Shown piece by piece: positions 54,885-64,000 of a DNA stretch of 64,000 bases. The stretch is taken from contig OZ245043.1 in the NCBI GenBank assembly GCA_965224285.1, positions 186,001 through 250,000 of the forward strand, given 5' to 3'. Source of the stretch: JAJCYK01 sp965224285. GTDB taxonomy: Bacteria; Bacteroidota; Bacteroidia; Cytophagales; Cyclobacteriaceae. The notes beneath the pieces were generated by a model. The model saw nothing but the letters and a program-made list of their open reading frames with translations. It was not told the origin of the DNA and made no database searches. Position 1 is the stretch's first letter. Each line of letters starts with the position of its first letter. The position numbers were made by a program, and so were the translations under genes.

Positions 54885-57800
54885 TCTTACTCTTACCAGG
54901 AGACTTTTTAAATAATTCGCTAAACTCATTATAGTCTTTTACGAATAAGATCCCGATACCGGTTTCAACGATATCTCCTTCCAAAAGCACGTCATAATCC
55001 GATCTTCTAAAACCTTTTAGCCGGTAACGTCCATCCTCAGTCAATTCATACTCGATTAGGACATCACCTCCCAGGCCGGTTTGTCCGGTTTGTCGGTTTC
55101 CCTCCAGGTTGATATCGCCACCAACCCTGATGATCAACCGATCATTGAAAAGTCTTTTGGACATGGCCAGTTCCAGATCTGTTCTCCCTGGTCCTGAAGC
55201 GCCTTGATTATAGGATTGTAAATCAAAACTCAGGTCTACCCCCTGGATGTTTTCTGCAATGCGATTGAGTTGTTGAGTTAATAATTTACTCACACTATTA
55301 CGTGCAGTATTACCGGGATCAACGAACCCATTCTGAGCGGTATTCTCTGCCAGAAATCTTCTGAACATAATAAGCGAAAAAACTTGCTTATTCAGTTCAG
55401 ATTGATCTCTTTTCAACTGTTCCAGCCGTGCGCTAACATCGGCATGAGCGACCCGATGCTCATCTGCTAAAGTAATTTCGAAGTTGATCTCGGGACGCAG
55501 TAATTTATCTTCCATGTAAAGCACTACCTCGAAAGGTAGCGTACGCCCAGATCTGCTGTCCTCCAATTCGGAAGACGCCAAAAGGTCGTTGGCATCCGTC
55601 TCAACTGCGTAAATAGCAGTAATATCCAAATCGGGATTTAGCACATCCCCTGACCATAGGATATTGCTGCCAGGCTGGATCTGAAAACTTCTCCTTACAA
55701 AATCGTAAAAAGAGAGTTGATAACTGCCATCCGTGATCTCATATCTTCCGTTCAGTCGCATGGTGCCGTCGCGATCCATTTGGAAATTCAGTGTCCCATT
55801 ACCGGTGGCCCTTAAATTATCTCCTGCCTGCTGGTCAACCACAATAATTCCTTGAGTATTATCATCTACTTCTATATTGGCGTTGATGTCGATGCCCTGA
55901 TAGGAAGGAGCCGCTTCAGTATCGGTCCGGTCGGCTACAGCAGTGATCATAGCATCCACCTCTGAAGGTTGATCTACATCAATGAACTGCACAACGCCTT
56001 CTCTGCTAACGATCTCCGCATTGGCTTCAGGGATGGTATAAGTGAATTCACTACCTTCTTTCAGTTTTATGTAAGCTTCTATCTGTGGATTTATAATATC
56101 TCCTGTGATATCCAAATTGGCATCCACCACCAAAGTGCCATAATAAAGCTCATTATCAGAAGCGGTGCTATTTAATACTCTGAAGTTATCGGCGGAAATA
56201 TCTAAATCATAAATCATATGGGTAAGTTCCGGTAATATTACCTTCCCATTGATTACCGCTGAATTGCTAACAGAGTCCCGCACCGTGAAATCGTCGAATA
56301 GAATCTCCTGGGAGCGAAACCCGATTTTTTGCTGGTTCAGGTAAAGGTTTGACCCCAATACGGCCGGTTTCATACCGGCATCCGTAAAATTTAGATTACC
56401 TCTGAAGTCGGGATCTAGAAATGTGCCTCTAAAGCGTAAATCCCCATTTACAGTTCCCGACATCTCAGTAATTGCCCCCAAGAAAAATGGTTCGGCGCTA
56501 ACCAGGTTTAATGATCTCATATCTAACTGAAGATCCCAATATTTATTATCCTTGCGGTAGGCTCCGGAAATCTCTAAGTCGTTACCGTTTTCCGTCAGCC
56601 TTACCTCAATATTATATAACTCTCCATTCATGGTATTAGCATCCACCGTAAGGTGACCTAAGGGGCTGTTTTTGATGATAAGCTGATCTATTTCAAGATC
56701 AGAGGAAAATAAGTTACCCCCCTGATGATAGTGTATATTCATTCTGCCATTCATGACCCCTCTCAGCAAAGTATCTTCTTCCTCTACCATATGTACCAGT
56801 GACCCCAGTTGAAATTCTTTAAACTCGATGGTGGTTACAGAATCCGCATTGATGGTTCGGTTGACAATTGATAAGGTTCTCTGGTTTCTCCTAAAATTCA
56901 CTTCTCTAAATTGAGGTATGGTGCTTAAGGTTATAGCGTTACCCGTATCAACATCCCATCGGTTATAGTCAATTAATATTTCACCGGGGATAAAATGAAG
57001 GGTATTTTCTCCCTGCTGTCGTTCAAAAATTGCTCCGATATGATACCAGGGGTTTTGCTCTTCATCGGAAATAACCAAGTTAAGACTGAGACTGTCACGC
57101 AGTACTTCACCCGATACATGAGTATGTTCTACTTCATATTGACTGAATGCAGTTCTGGGTATATTCAGATCATAATGCATTGATTCGTGATCAGATTCCA
57201 CATGTAACTGTACCGAATCAATAGTAATGCCCTGATAAACGAGGAGCGGCAAGTGTACGTCCAACAGTGCCTGTTGTTGGCTTTGGCTAAATGAACCACT
57301 GATAGTGCCTGGAGCCAACTCATCCAGATTAGGGAACAACACTTCGGTAATAATTTCTGTTTCGAGAATATCCACCTCCAGGTTAAGCGTGGCATCTGGT
57401 GGGGGAGAGGTCACCGAATCTATCTGGTAATAGCGCTTAAAATGAGCCTTTAGAGTGGGATAAATATTTGACATGGCTACATTCCCACGTAATTGCGCCT
57501 TTAAAAATTCTGCCCACAACCTTAAATCCGTTAATTCGGGAGAATTGTTTACTTCTAACACTAGGCTATCAATGGGATAACGATTATCCGCCTTGATGAT
57601 AGAGGTATTGTAGACATGCAGCGTGCCGGCAATGCCATCGGGGTCGTTACCCTGAACATCAGCGGTTAATTTCCCCATAAGCGCTATCGGTTCTTTGCTA
57701 AAACTAAGCTGTTCTAAACTGGCGCCCTCCAGATCCAAGTCGATCGCATAAAGCGGTATTTCAGGATTGAGATCCGCGGTGGTCTGTAAATTGAAAACCA

Positions 57801-59769
57801 GGTTTTCATCTTGTAGATCTGAGTAGAGATTTAATATACCGTCCTTAGCTTCACCCTCGATTTTCAGGTCCTTAAAGCTATAACGGTTGACTTTAATGCT
57901 GTCGAATGATGCGGTTATCTGATGACGGCCTTCTTTAAGATCCAAACCACGGCCGCTGAGTGAGATAGTACTTTGAACCGGTCCGAATAAGGTATCTGCC
58001 GCAATTAATCTTCCCCAGTGATAATTATTCAAATTCACTTTGGCCTTATAGGACGGGTTTTCCATCAGGCTATCCGATGACCAGGATAATTCACTGTTTA
58101 TCTGACCAAATGAGTCCTGTAACCTCAACTGACCCTGGAATTTCCGGGAGGAACCCTCACCTTTCACCGCTGCATTTAGTTCCAAGGGCAGTACCAATCC
58201 AGATGGCATCATACTGTCCGGTACTATGCTATATACATCACTACCGGTAGTACTTAAGTTCAGGTTTTCCAGTACCAAATATGCATTCTTTGGACTGGTG
58301 GCGAGACCCCTTATGATACCCTTTGCAGTGATCCGGGTTTGACTTCCCGCCGATAATTGTAGATTATCGATGACTAATTTTTGGGGTGACCCGCTTAAAG
58401 CAGCTTGGATTTGGGTACTTTCCCCAGGCAGACTGAAAGACCATTGCTGCCTAAGCTCAGGGTTAAAATAAAACAGGTCTTCAAATGACTTAACCCCAAT
58501 TCCCAGGTTGACTTGCGCACTTGTTTCCGGTGAGGTTAATAGTTCAGACAATTGGTTATAGGTTATTTCACCATCCAGCTGAAGTTCAGTATGACCGGTC
58601 AAAGCCATGACCTCCTGGAAAACCAGTTTGGTATCATCGACCTCCAGGTACCCGCTAAGACCCTTCAGAGTGAACTCATCTTCAGAAAAGGAGACCTGGT
58701 TAGCCAACACCGAAAGCTCGTTTTCTTTAAATACTAAATTGGTTAGATCGGCCTTTAACTGAGTAATCTCCCAATCATTAGGGTCGAATCCGGGTTTGAG
58801 AGCCTGACCGTTGGAAAAGCTAATTTGATTGTCCGCAAAAAGTAATTTTTTAATATTTACCTCCCATACGGACCTGGTGGTATCTATTGATGCTTCTTGC
58901 TGAAAGGCCGCGCTGTCCACGGAGTATTCTATGGACGTGTTATGTACTTTTGCTAATTGCAATTCAATAGTTTGTTCTTTGGAATTGATAGCCTCTGCCA
59001 TAAACTCTACCTGACCCAGGTAGGCTGCAAGTTGTTGTTTGGGGCGGTTGAAATTCACTTTAACTTCTGAAAGTTCTATGCTTTTAAACCCCCATATCAA
59101 TGTATCAGTGGAGTTCTGAGAGACGGGTACTTGGTCCTGATTAATAGTAATGCTTGAATTTTGGATGCGGGCGCGATCCAGAATATAGGTGTTGTGATGG
59201 GAATTGAATTCATTGAACGGCAGCACTAGAAGGTCACTTTTTAAAAGGTAGGTGTTGTTTAATTCTCGGTCGTAATAAGCTACATCGGAATTCTTCAATA
59301 AAACCTGTTTTAAACTGATTTCCCAGGGTGGTTTAGCTGTTTGACTAAGAGTGTCAGTTGGAGTTGCGTTGTCCAGGATAAATTGATAATTAAATTGCTT
59401 GTCAGGGGTTTGATTATGTATATCAGCCCTAAGCCCGTTCAGCTTTATGTCTGACAGCACAAGCTTTCTCTTAAATAATGGCAGCAAGTCTACATCAAAT
59501 GCCAGTTCCTCACAATAGAATAAGGTATCCTGATTTTGATCTGGTAAGTAAATCTCATCAATGGTAATATCACCAGGGAATTTCACATGGATTCCTTCCA
59601 ATGTCATGTTCATTCCGTATTGCTTTCTGGCAAAATCTTCAACCGCACTTTTGAGGAAATTCTGTAAGGGAGGTAAATAGATTATGGCGCCTAACAGCAA
59701 CACCAGGACGAAGACCGCAGACACCAGTATTCCCAGACCCTTTAATATTTTCCAAATGCTTGCGGTCAT
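54877..59769 (-). CDS. tamB: TamB/DUF490 translocation-assembly protein
   Basis: This 1630-aa protein has an N-terminal transmembrane anchor (residues 11-33) followed by a very long beta-rich periplasmic region of repeated strands, as in AsmA/TamB lipid-transfer bridges. The C-terminal DUF490 domain is visible in the last 350 residues, including GSYQLSFYDFVRR and WSGDVLNPDLDI and the region around VIRVGGDINLEG. It spans the periplasm to reach TamL, with which it forms an operon. The length is typical of Bacteroidota TamB. Confidence 0.92.
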   Translation of the reverse strand: MTASIWKILKGLGILVSAVFVLVLLLGAIIYLPPLQNFLKSAVEDFARKQYGMNMTLEGIHVKFPGDITIDEIYLPDQNQDTLFYCEELAFDVDLLPLFKRKLVLSDIKLNGLRADIHNQTPDKQFNYQFILDNATPTDTLSQTAKPPWEISLKQVLLKNSDVAYYDRELNNTYLLKSDLLVLPFNEFNSHHNTYILDRARIQNSSITINQDQVPVSQNSTDTLIWGFKSIELSEVKVNFNRPKQQLAAYLGQVEFMAEAINSKEQTIELQLAKVHNTSIEYSVDSAAFQQEASIDTTRSVWEVNIKKLLFADNQISFSNGQALKPGFDPNDWEITQLKADLTNLVFKENELSVLANQVSFSEDEFTLKGLSGYLEVDDTKLVFQEVMALTGHTELQLDGEITYNQLSELLTSPETSAQVNLGIGVKSFEDLFYFNPELRQQWSFSLPGESTQIQAALSGSPQKLVIDNLQLSAGSQTRITAKGIIRGLATSPKNAYLVLENLNLSTTGSDVYSIVPDSMMPSGLVLPLELNAAVKGEGSSRKFQGQLRLQDSFGQINSELSWSSDSLMENPSYKAKVNLNNYHWGRLIAADTLFGPVQSTISLSGRGLDLKEGRHQITASFDSIKVNRYSFKDLKIEGEAKDGILNLYSDLQDENLVFNLQTTADLNPEIPLYAIDLDLEGASLEQLSFSKEPIALMGKLTADVQGNDPDGIAGTLHVYNTSIIKADNRYPIDSLVLEVNNSPELTDLRLWAEFLKAQLRGNVAMSNIYPTLKAHFKRYYQIDSVTSPPPDATLNLEVDILETEIITEVLFPNLDELAPGTISGSFSQSQQQALLDVHLPLLVYQGITIDSVQLHVESDHESMHYDLNIPRTAFSQYEVEHTHVSGEVLRDSLSLNLVISDEEQNPWYHIGAIFERQQGENTLHFIPGEILIDYNRWDVDTGNAITLSTIPQFREVNFRRNQRTLSIVNRTINADSVTTIEFKEFQLGSLVHMVEEEDTLLRGVMNGRMNIHYHQGGNLFSSDLEIDQLIIKNSPLGHLTVDANTMNGELYNIEVRLTENGNDLEISGAYRKDNKYWDLQLDMRSLNLVSAEPFFLGAITEMSGTVNGDLRFRGTFLDPDFRGNLNFTDAGMKPAVLGSNLYLNQQKIGFRSQEILFDDFTVRDSVSNSAVINGKVILPELTHMIYDLDISADNFRVLNSTASDNELYYGTLVVDANLDITGDIINPQIEAYIKLKEGSEFTYTIPEANAEIVSREGVVQFIDVDQPSEVDAMITAVADRTDTEAAPSYQGIDINANIEVDDNTQGIIVVDQQAGDNLRATGNGTLNFQMDRDGTMRLNGRYEITDGSYQLSFYDFVRRSFQIQPGSNILWSGDVLNPDLDITAIYAVETDANDLLASSELEDSRSGRTLPFEVVLYMEDKLLRPEINFEITLADEHRVAHADVSARLEQLKRDQSELNKQVFSLIMFRRFLAENTAQNGFVDPGNTARNSVSKLLTQQLNRIAENIQGVDLSFDLQSYNQGASGPGRTDLELAMSKRLFNDRLIIRVGGDINLEGNRQTGQTGLGGDVLIEYELTEDGRYRLKGFRRSDYDVLLEGDIVETGIGILFVKDYNEFSELFKKSPGKSKNE

Positions 59770-59980
59770 ACCATGTTAATAAATAACGGCAAAGATACAG
59801 CTTCTAAAAATTTATTTTTTTATCCAAAACCGTTGTGACATAAAGAATTAAGGCATGACTGCCCGGAGTTGGTAATCGGAATGATTAAAATCACTCAACT
59901 AATGGCGTGATTATGGCGTAAATAAAGTAAGGACATATCAATTTTTAGTCCACACTTTTTTCAATCTAAAATCTCCGACC

Positions 59981-60307
59981 ATGCCCAGACATAATCTAAA
60001 GCCCCTTAGTCAGATAATCAAAGACCTGGCCAACCATGGATATGATTCTCAATTTACTGTCAAAGATCACTGGTTGTATTCATTTAATAGTAAAAAAAGC
60101 TATGCACCCCAACAAGTAAGATTGGAGGAGGAATATCGATTTGAAGGGAATACAAATCCATCTGACCAGTCTATATTATATCAGATTCGTTGTGAAACCG
60201 GTGAAAAAGGCATTATCGTGGCAAATTATGGTGCCCATGCTAATCAGGAGGTTCATGAATTCGTGCAAGAGGTACAAAACACTTTCAAACATCTTTACCA
60301 AAGCTGA
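59981..60307 (+). CDS. Small conserved Bacteroidota protein (often misnamed PRPP synthetase)
   Basis: This 108-aa protein belongs to a small family whose landmark is YRFEG-x(2)-(N/D)-PSD-x-SILYQI followed by a Gly-rich IIVANYGAHA. Similar proteins are annotated phosphoribosylpyrophosphate synthetase in some genomes, but the sequence is too short and lacks the PRPP loop, so that name is rejected. There is no signal peptide. Its function is unknown. It lies alone, divergent from tamB. Confidence 0.7.
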   Translation: MPRHNLKPLSQIIKDLANHGYDSQFTVKDHWLYSFNSKKSYAPQQVRLEEEYRFEGNTNPSDQSILYQIRCETGEKGIIVANYGAHANQEVHEFVQEVQNTFKHLYQS

Positions 60308-60716
60308 TTGAAATGAAAGATTGACTGCAGGCCACTTTACCGGGATGCTCTTGTATTTATTCCCGGCTTAAAACTACATTTCTGCCAGATCCCGCCATAC
60401 TTTTGAATTCTCCTGAAGCGGACCATCGAGGTGGGGTGGTGGATGAAATTCAGATCAGATATTTAGAGTTTTTGCCAAAACTTTAAACAGTGCGGTTTCC
60501 ATAAGCTCTCATGCATATTAATCCCAAATATTCACATACTGGTAGGTTCTCCACGTAGGTGTGGATTATTTACCTCACTACCTGCCCACTATGCCCTTAA
60601 TCGGCAGTATAGGAGGGTATTTTTCTGGTTTAAGGTTGGCACTATTATTTCTATAACCTGCCAAAGTTGAGCCATAGGCTGAACCAACTCATATCTGTAT
60701 TTCATCTTAAAGCTAA
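60308..60716. other. 409-bp intergenic region
   Basis: No gene is supported. A few short inverted repeats are seen (e.g. CCACGTAGGTGTGG near 60550), but no terminator or promoter is convincing. It probably holds the promoter of the operon starting at 60717. Confidence 0.4.
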
Positions 60717-61490
60717 ATGATAAAATTTGAGGTCCAGACCGGCACATCTGCTTTGGTGGTGGCTGCAATTCACAACGGGCACGAGATCCGTCCGGAAATA
60801 TTACCTTATTTAAATTTAACGGATCAGCAGCGGGAAAGGGAAGAGGATCCTTTTACGGCAGATTTAACTAATATTTCAGATAATTATATCAAGATTCAGA
60901 CCTCCCGGTTTGAGACTGATATCAACCGCCCTAGAGATAAAGCGGTCTACCAGAATCCGAAGGATGCCTGGGGGCTTGAACTTTATGGAAAGCCACTTCC
61001 TGAAGAAATAATACAAGAATCACTGGCGAATTATGATCAGTTTTATGACTGCATGGATGAATCCCTCAGGCAGCTCTTAGACATACATCCCAAGCTTATA
61101 GTGTACGACCTTCATTCCTACAATCACCGGCGAGAGGGAATCGACCAGTACGCCGACCCCCATAAGAATCCCGAAATCAATATCGGCACCGGTAACGTGG
61201 ATAAATCACTGTGGACCCCTGTCATTGAATGCTTGATAGAATGTGTTAAAAGTTACAATTATATGGGGCGTTCTCTTGAGGTAGGGGAGAATGTGAAATT
61301 CAGCGGTGGATATTTCACCAAGTGGCTAAATGAAAACTACGGTGATCGTATCTGCCCGGTAGCCATTGAAATAAAGAAGTTTTTTATGAATGAATGGACT
61401 GGTGAGGTTGATAGGGATCAACTGGACCACCTTAGACAAATGCTGATCAATACCATCCATCCGGTAATTGAAACCATGGAAAGCCTATGA
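60717..61490 (+). CDS. N-formylglutamate amidohydrolase-like (FGase) protein
   Basis: This 257-aa protein of the FGase/HutG-like superfamily has an N-terminal strand with AAIHNGHEI, then ETDINRPRDKAVY (metal and carboxylate-binding region), and YDLHSYNHRRE with a His-Ser-Tyr cluster. The family hydrolyses an N-acyl group from glutamate-type amines with a metal. The stop overlaps the DUF1704 start by 4 bp, and an ATP-grasp gene follows that, so it is the first gene of a three-gene unit rather than a histidine-degradation operon. Confidence 0.82.
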   Translation: MIKFEVQTGTSALVVAAIHNGHEIRPEILPYLNLTDQQREREEDPFTADLTNISDNYIKIQTSRFETDINRPRDKAVYQNPKDAWGLELYGKPLPEEIIQESLANYDQFYDCMDESLRQLLDIHPKLIVYDLHSYNHRREGIDQYADPHKNPEINIGTGNVDKSLWTPVIECLIECVKSYNYMGRSLEVGENVKFSGGYFTKWLNENYGDRICPVAIEIKKFFMNEWTGEVDRDQLDHLRQMLINTIHPVIETMESL

Positions 61491-63292
61491 AAAAAGAGTT
61501 GCTGGAAGAAGTATGCATGGCCATTGCAGAAGGAAAGTCCATTCACAAATCGTTGGGGGGAGCTACGGACAAGTTGGTCATTGAAAAATCACTACCCTAT
61601 CTATGCCTATATCGATATCTGGGAGACCCGGACCCTCAAATCCTGGATATTATACAAACTCAAGCCTCTTATGCCATCTGTTACGATAAGAAAGAGTTGA
61701 AAACTCTCATCACCTGCATTTCACAGACCATCTCCGAGGCTATGAATACCTTTATGCTGTTGGAGATCTGGCCTGGTAAAATAAATAAATTCAAGGTTTA
61801 TTGCCCTGAAGGTAAGGCTCCGGCAACCCTTGACAGCTTGGTTGAAAATCTTCAAACCTTTGAAAAAATAGAAGGCGCCGAAGTAGAAGTAGTTTCTCAG
61901 GAGCCCAGTCCCCTAAGGTTAAAACCTATTTTCACCTTAGCTGAAGCGATTGAAATAGGTTGTCTTCCTATAGGCATTCAAATCCCACCTGCTTACAGGG
62001 ATGAGAAGGGGGCGCTATATCCGGTATTTTTCAGGGGTTTTAAAGCTCATATGTCGGAGACTATAAAAAAGGCCGCTTTTGAATTCATACGGGTCCAAAC
62101 CTCCCGATCATTCGACCATCATCTCATGTTGGGGAAAACAACCATTGACGATGCTGCTAAGCAGGTAGATGAATGTTTTGCCGAAATATCTGCCGGCATG
62201 AACTTCCTGATGTTGGTTTCACCGGTAAACCAAAACTCCGCCTGGCAAAAATTTAAGCAGGATAAATTTAAGGAGTTACCACAGTTTAACTACCGGATGA
62301 TCACTATAGATCCGGAGAAGGTGAAGAAGGAGTTATATGAAGTGCCTTTAGATGAAGTTGAAGACCCCACGCTCTCTTTTATTTTGAGAGACAAGAGAAA
62401 GGAATTGGAGAGGAAGTTAAGCATGCTTGAGGAACGTGAAACGGCCAACTTTCGATATTTAGGCCAAGCCATTTATGGTGTACCTGATCATGGAATGTTG
62501 TCCCTGGCAGAGGATATTTTAGATAAAGTCAAGCCCGGTAAATCTGGCTCTGATAAAATGGATTGTTTTGAATTTGCGAAAGAGGTAAAACAAGAGTTGA
62601 GCTATTACCAGGAGCGGTTTCCCGACATTCCATTGGAGGTGGAAATTCGTGAGGATGTGGGTAGCCTGATGGTTTCGAAAAGCAAGTTATTGGTATCTAG
62701 GGGAATGTCTATAAACCCAAAGCGGGCCAAGGCACTCATTCAGCATGAAATAGGAACTCACATGCTTACTTACTGTAATGGCTTGGCACAACCCTTAAGG
62801 CAAATGGCACATGGTTTTGCCCGTTACGATCAGTTACAGGAAGGATTGGGTGTGCTATCTGAATATTTAGCCGGCGGATTCAATGCCAATCGCTTGAGAT
62901 TATTAGCTTCCAGGGTAAAAGCGGTGGGCTGCATGGTGAGTGGAGCAGATTTCATCGAGACATTTAACCTGCTAAAAGAGGAATGCGGTCTTTCGGAGCA
63001 ACTTTCCTTCAAGGTGACTTTGAGGGTTTATCGCGGTGGAGGTCTTACAAAGGACGCCATATATCTCAAAGGACTGGTAGAGTTGCTGCAGTTTGTAAGG
63101 GACGGGGGAAACTTAGAGATATTATTCACTGGCAAGTTTAACCTGGAACACGTGCCGGTGATAGAGGAATTGCTCCGGCGCGACATTCTCCGGGAGCCGG
63201 TGTTACCTAATCACTATGGGGAAGAGGCTTTTCAAAAACAATTAAATACCATTAAAACATCCACCACTCCGGTGGAACTGCTAAATAAATAA
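61487..63292 (+). CDS. DUF1704 (QEGLA-motif) tyrosine/glutamate carboxypeptidase-like metallopeptidase
   Basis: This 601-aa protein has the zinc motif HEIGTH (around residue 421), preceded by Gln and followed by QEGLG near 451, the characteristic QEGL(A/G) motif of the family. The N-terminal half is helical and charged. The family name refers to flavohemoglobin expression. Its eukaryotic relatives (MATCAP) remove the C-terminal tyrosine from tubulin, so a C-terminal carboxypeptidase role is inferred. It is flanked by the FGase-like and ATP-grasp genes. Confidence 0.85.
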   Translation: MKKELLEEVCMAIAEGKSIHKSLGGATDKLVIEKSLPYLCLYRYLGDPDPQILDIIQTQASYAICYDKKELKTLITCISQTISEAMNTFMLLEIWPGKINKFKVYCPEGKAPATLDSLVENLQTFEKIEGAEVEVVSQEPSPLRLKPIFTLAEAIEIGCLPIGIQIPPAYRDEKGALYPVFFRGFKAHMSETIKKAAFEFIRVQTSRSFDHHLMLGKTTIDDAAKQVDECFAEISAGMNFLMLVSPVNQNSAWQKFKQDKFKELPQFNYRMITIDPEKVKKELYEVPLDEVEDPTLSFILRDKRKELERKLSMLEERETANFRYLGQAIYGVPDHGMLSLAEDILDKVKPGKSGSDKMDCFEFAKEVKQELSYYQERFPDIPLEVEIREDVGSLMVSKSKLLVSRGMSINPKRAKALIQHEIGTHMLTYCNGLAQPLRQMAHGFARYDQLQEGLGVLSEYLAGGFNANRLRLLASRVKAVGCMVSGADFIETFNLLKEECGLSEQLSFKVTLRVYRGGGLTKDAIYLKGLVELLQFVRDGGNLEILFTGKFNLEHVPVIEELLRRDILREPVLPNHYGEEAFQKQLNTIKTSTTPVELLNK

Positions 63293-63294
63293 TC

Positions 63295-64000
63295 ATGAAA
63301 ATAGGATTTATCATTAACGATATTGAAACGGAAAATACTAACTATACTACTCCAAATCTTGCCCTTAAGGCTCATCAGATGGGTCACGATATATACATGA
63401 TCGGAGTAGGGAACTTAGCCTATACCTCCAAAGGACATATGCTGGCTCATTCCAAATCACCGGGGGATAAAAAATATAAATCTTCTAAATCCTTTATGAA
63501 AGACATCAAAGACTCAAAGACTACCCCTATAAGTTCCAAAAACCTGGATGTGCTAATGTTGCGTAATAATCCCGCGGATGAAATAGGTCACCGTGAGTGG
63601 GCACAAAACGCCGCTTACATCTTTGGCCAGATTGCGGTAAACGACCATGTTATAGTACTTAATCACCCTGCCAGTCTTAGCAATGCCATAAACAAGATGT
63701 ACTTTCAACACTTTCCGGAAATTCTAAGGCCTAAAACAGTGATCACCCGGGATGAAAAGGAGATTGTGGATTTTTATGGTGAGAACAATAAAAAAATCAT
63801 CTTGAAACCATTACAGGGGTCCGGGGGTTCAAATGTATTTCTGGTGGATGAGGATAGCGATCAGAATCTGTCGCAAATCATTGAAGCCATCGCCAGGGAC
63901 GGATATATAATTGCGCAGGAATATTTAGAAGCGGCAAAGGATGGAGATACCCGCATGTTCCTGATCAATGGGGAACCATTGGAGGTAGACGGTAAATACG
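63295..64000 (+). CDS. ATP-grasp ligase (glutathione-synthase-like), 3' end outside the window
   Basis: About 235 codons from the ATG at 63295 to the window end remain open. The N-terminus MKIGFIINDIETE resembles glutathione-synthase-like N-domains, and ILKPLQGSGGSNVFLVDED is the ATP-grasp glycine loop. LRNNPADEIG and QEYLEAAKDGDTRMFLINGE are typical substrate and ATP sites. It starts 2 bp after the DUF1704 stop. Whether it makes glutathione or another peptide bond cannot be judged from the part visible. Confidence 0.85.
   Translation, partial: MKIGFIINDIETENTNYTTPNLALKAHQMGHDIYMIGVGNLAYTSKGHMLAHSKSPGDKKYKSSKSFMKDIKDSKTTPISSKNLDVLMLRNNPADEIGHREWAQNAAYIFGQIAVNDHVIVLNHPASLSNAINKMYFQHFPEILRPKTVITRDEKEIVDFYGENNKKIILKPLQGSGGSNVFLVDEDSDQNLSQIIEAIARDGYIIAQEYLEAAKDGDTRMFLINGEPLEVDGKY

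Overview
The window looks like a chromosomal segment of an environmental, probably aerobic Bacteroidota (Cytophagales-like). The clues are lipoprotein signals with short Bacteroidota-type lipoboxes, a TamB next to a lipoprotein-type TamA homologue (TamL), mostly absent Shine-Dalgarno sequences, GTG/ATG starts after A+T-rich leaders, and gap elements such as ATTACGA repeats. No rRNA or tRNA gene was seen. The assignment is inferred from gene content, not from a marker gene.

Region 1 (about 0.9-39 kb) is a very large molybdenum-enzyme island. It holds two complete xanthine-oxidase-family hydroxylase operons. Cluster I (5.2-14 kb) is coxM-S-L-G-D-E-xdhC(YHS)-xdhC. Its large subunit carries the VAYRCSFR loop of form I (bona fide Mo-Cu) aerobic CO dehydrogenase. 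Cluster II (23.6-29.4 kb) is coxS-L-M-D-E, with a GAGR loop of the form II type and therefore an unknown substrate. Cofactor genes are interleaved: mocA (cytidylation, suited to Mo hydroxylases), moaA, moeA, moaC, mobA (guanylation, suited to DMSO-reductase-family enzymes), moaE and moaD, plus sufS/sufU. The end of the island has fdhD, a small unknown gene and an FdhF/YdeP-type molybdoprotein. Between the two clusters lie a lipoprotein with a thioester-domain-like Cys/Gln pattern and a single five-domain NRPS (A-T-C-A-T). Two paralogous beta-propeller proteins, one preceded by a MoaD/ThiS-like protein, bracket cluster I.

Region 2 (32.7-34.2 kb) is gene-free. It is a tandem array of a 322-bp unit that itself contains an imperfect inverted repeat, followed by a tetranucleotide microsatellite.

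Region 3 (39-52.5 kb) reads as a cell-wall (murein) turnover and D-amino-acid salvage cluster: a PBP4-type peptidase, an M14 carboxypeptidase, a VanX-type D-Ala-D-Ala dipeptidase, a GHL10 glycoside hydrolase, an HGSNAT-like membrane acetyltransferase, a DUF1611/enolase-superfamily epimerase pair resembling DgcN-DgcA, a GH3 glucosaminidase fused to a serine beta-lactamase-like domain, an AmpD-type amidase and a class A beta-lactamase-like lipoprotein.

Region 4 (52.6-64 kb) has the tamB-tamL envelope pair, a small conserved protein, and a trio of N-formylglutamate-amidohydrolase-like protein, DUF1704 (QEGLA) metallopeptidase and an ATP-grasp ligase cut by the window end. The trio suggests a coupled ligase/carboxypeptidase system of unknown substrate.

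The genes in region 1 fit together as follows. Moa proteins make molybdopterin, MoeA inserts Mo, MocA and MobA add the nucleotide, XdhC/SufS/CoxD/CoxE handle sulfuration and metal-centre maturation, and CoxG couples the CO dehydrogenase to the quinone pool.
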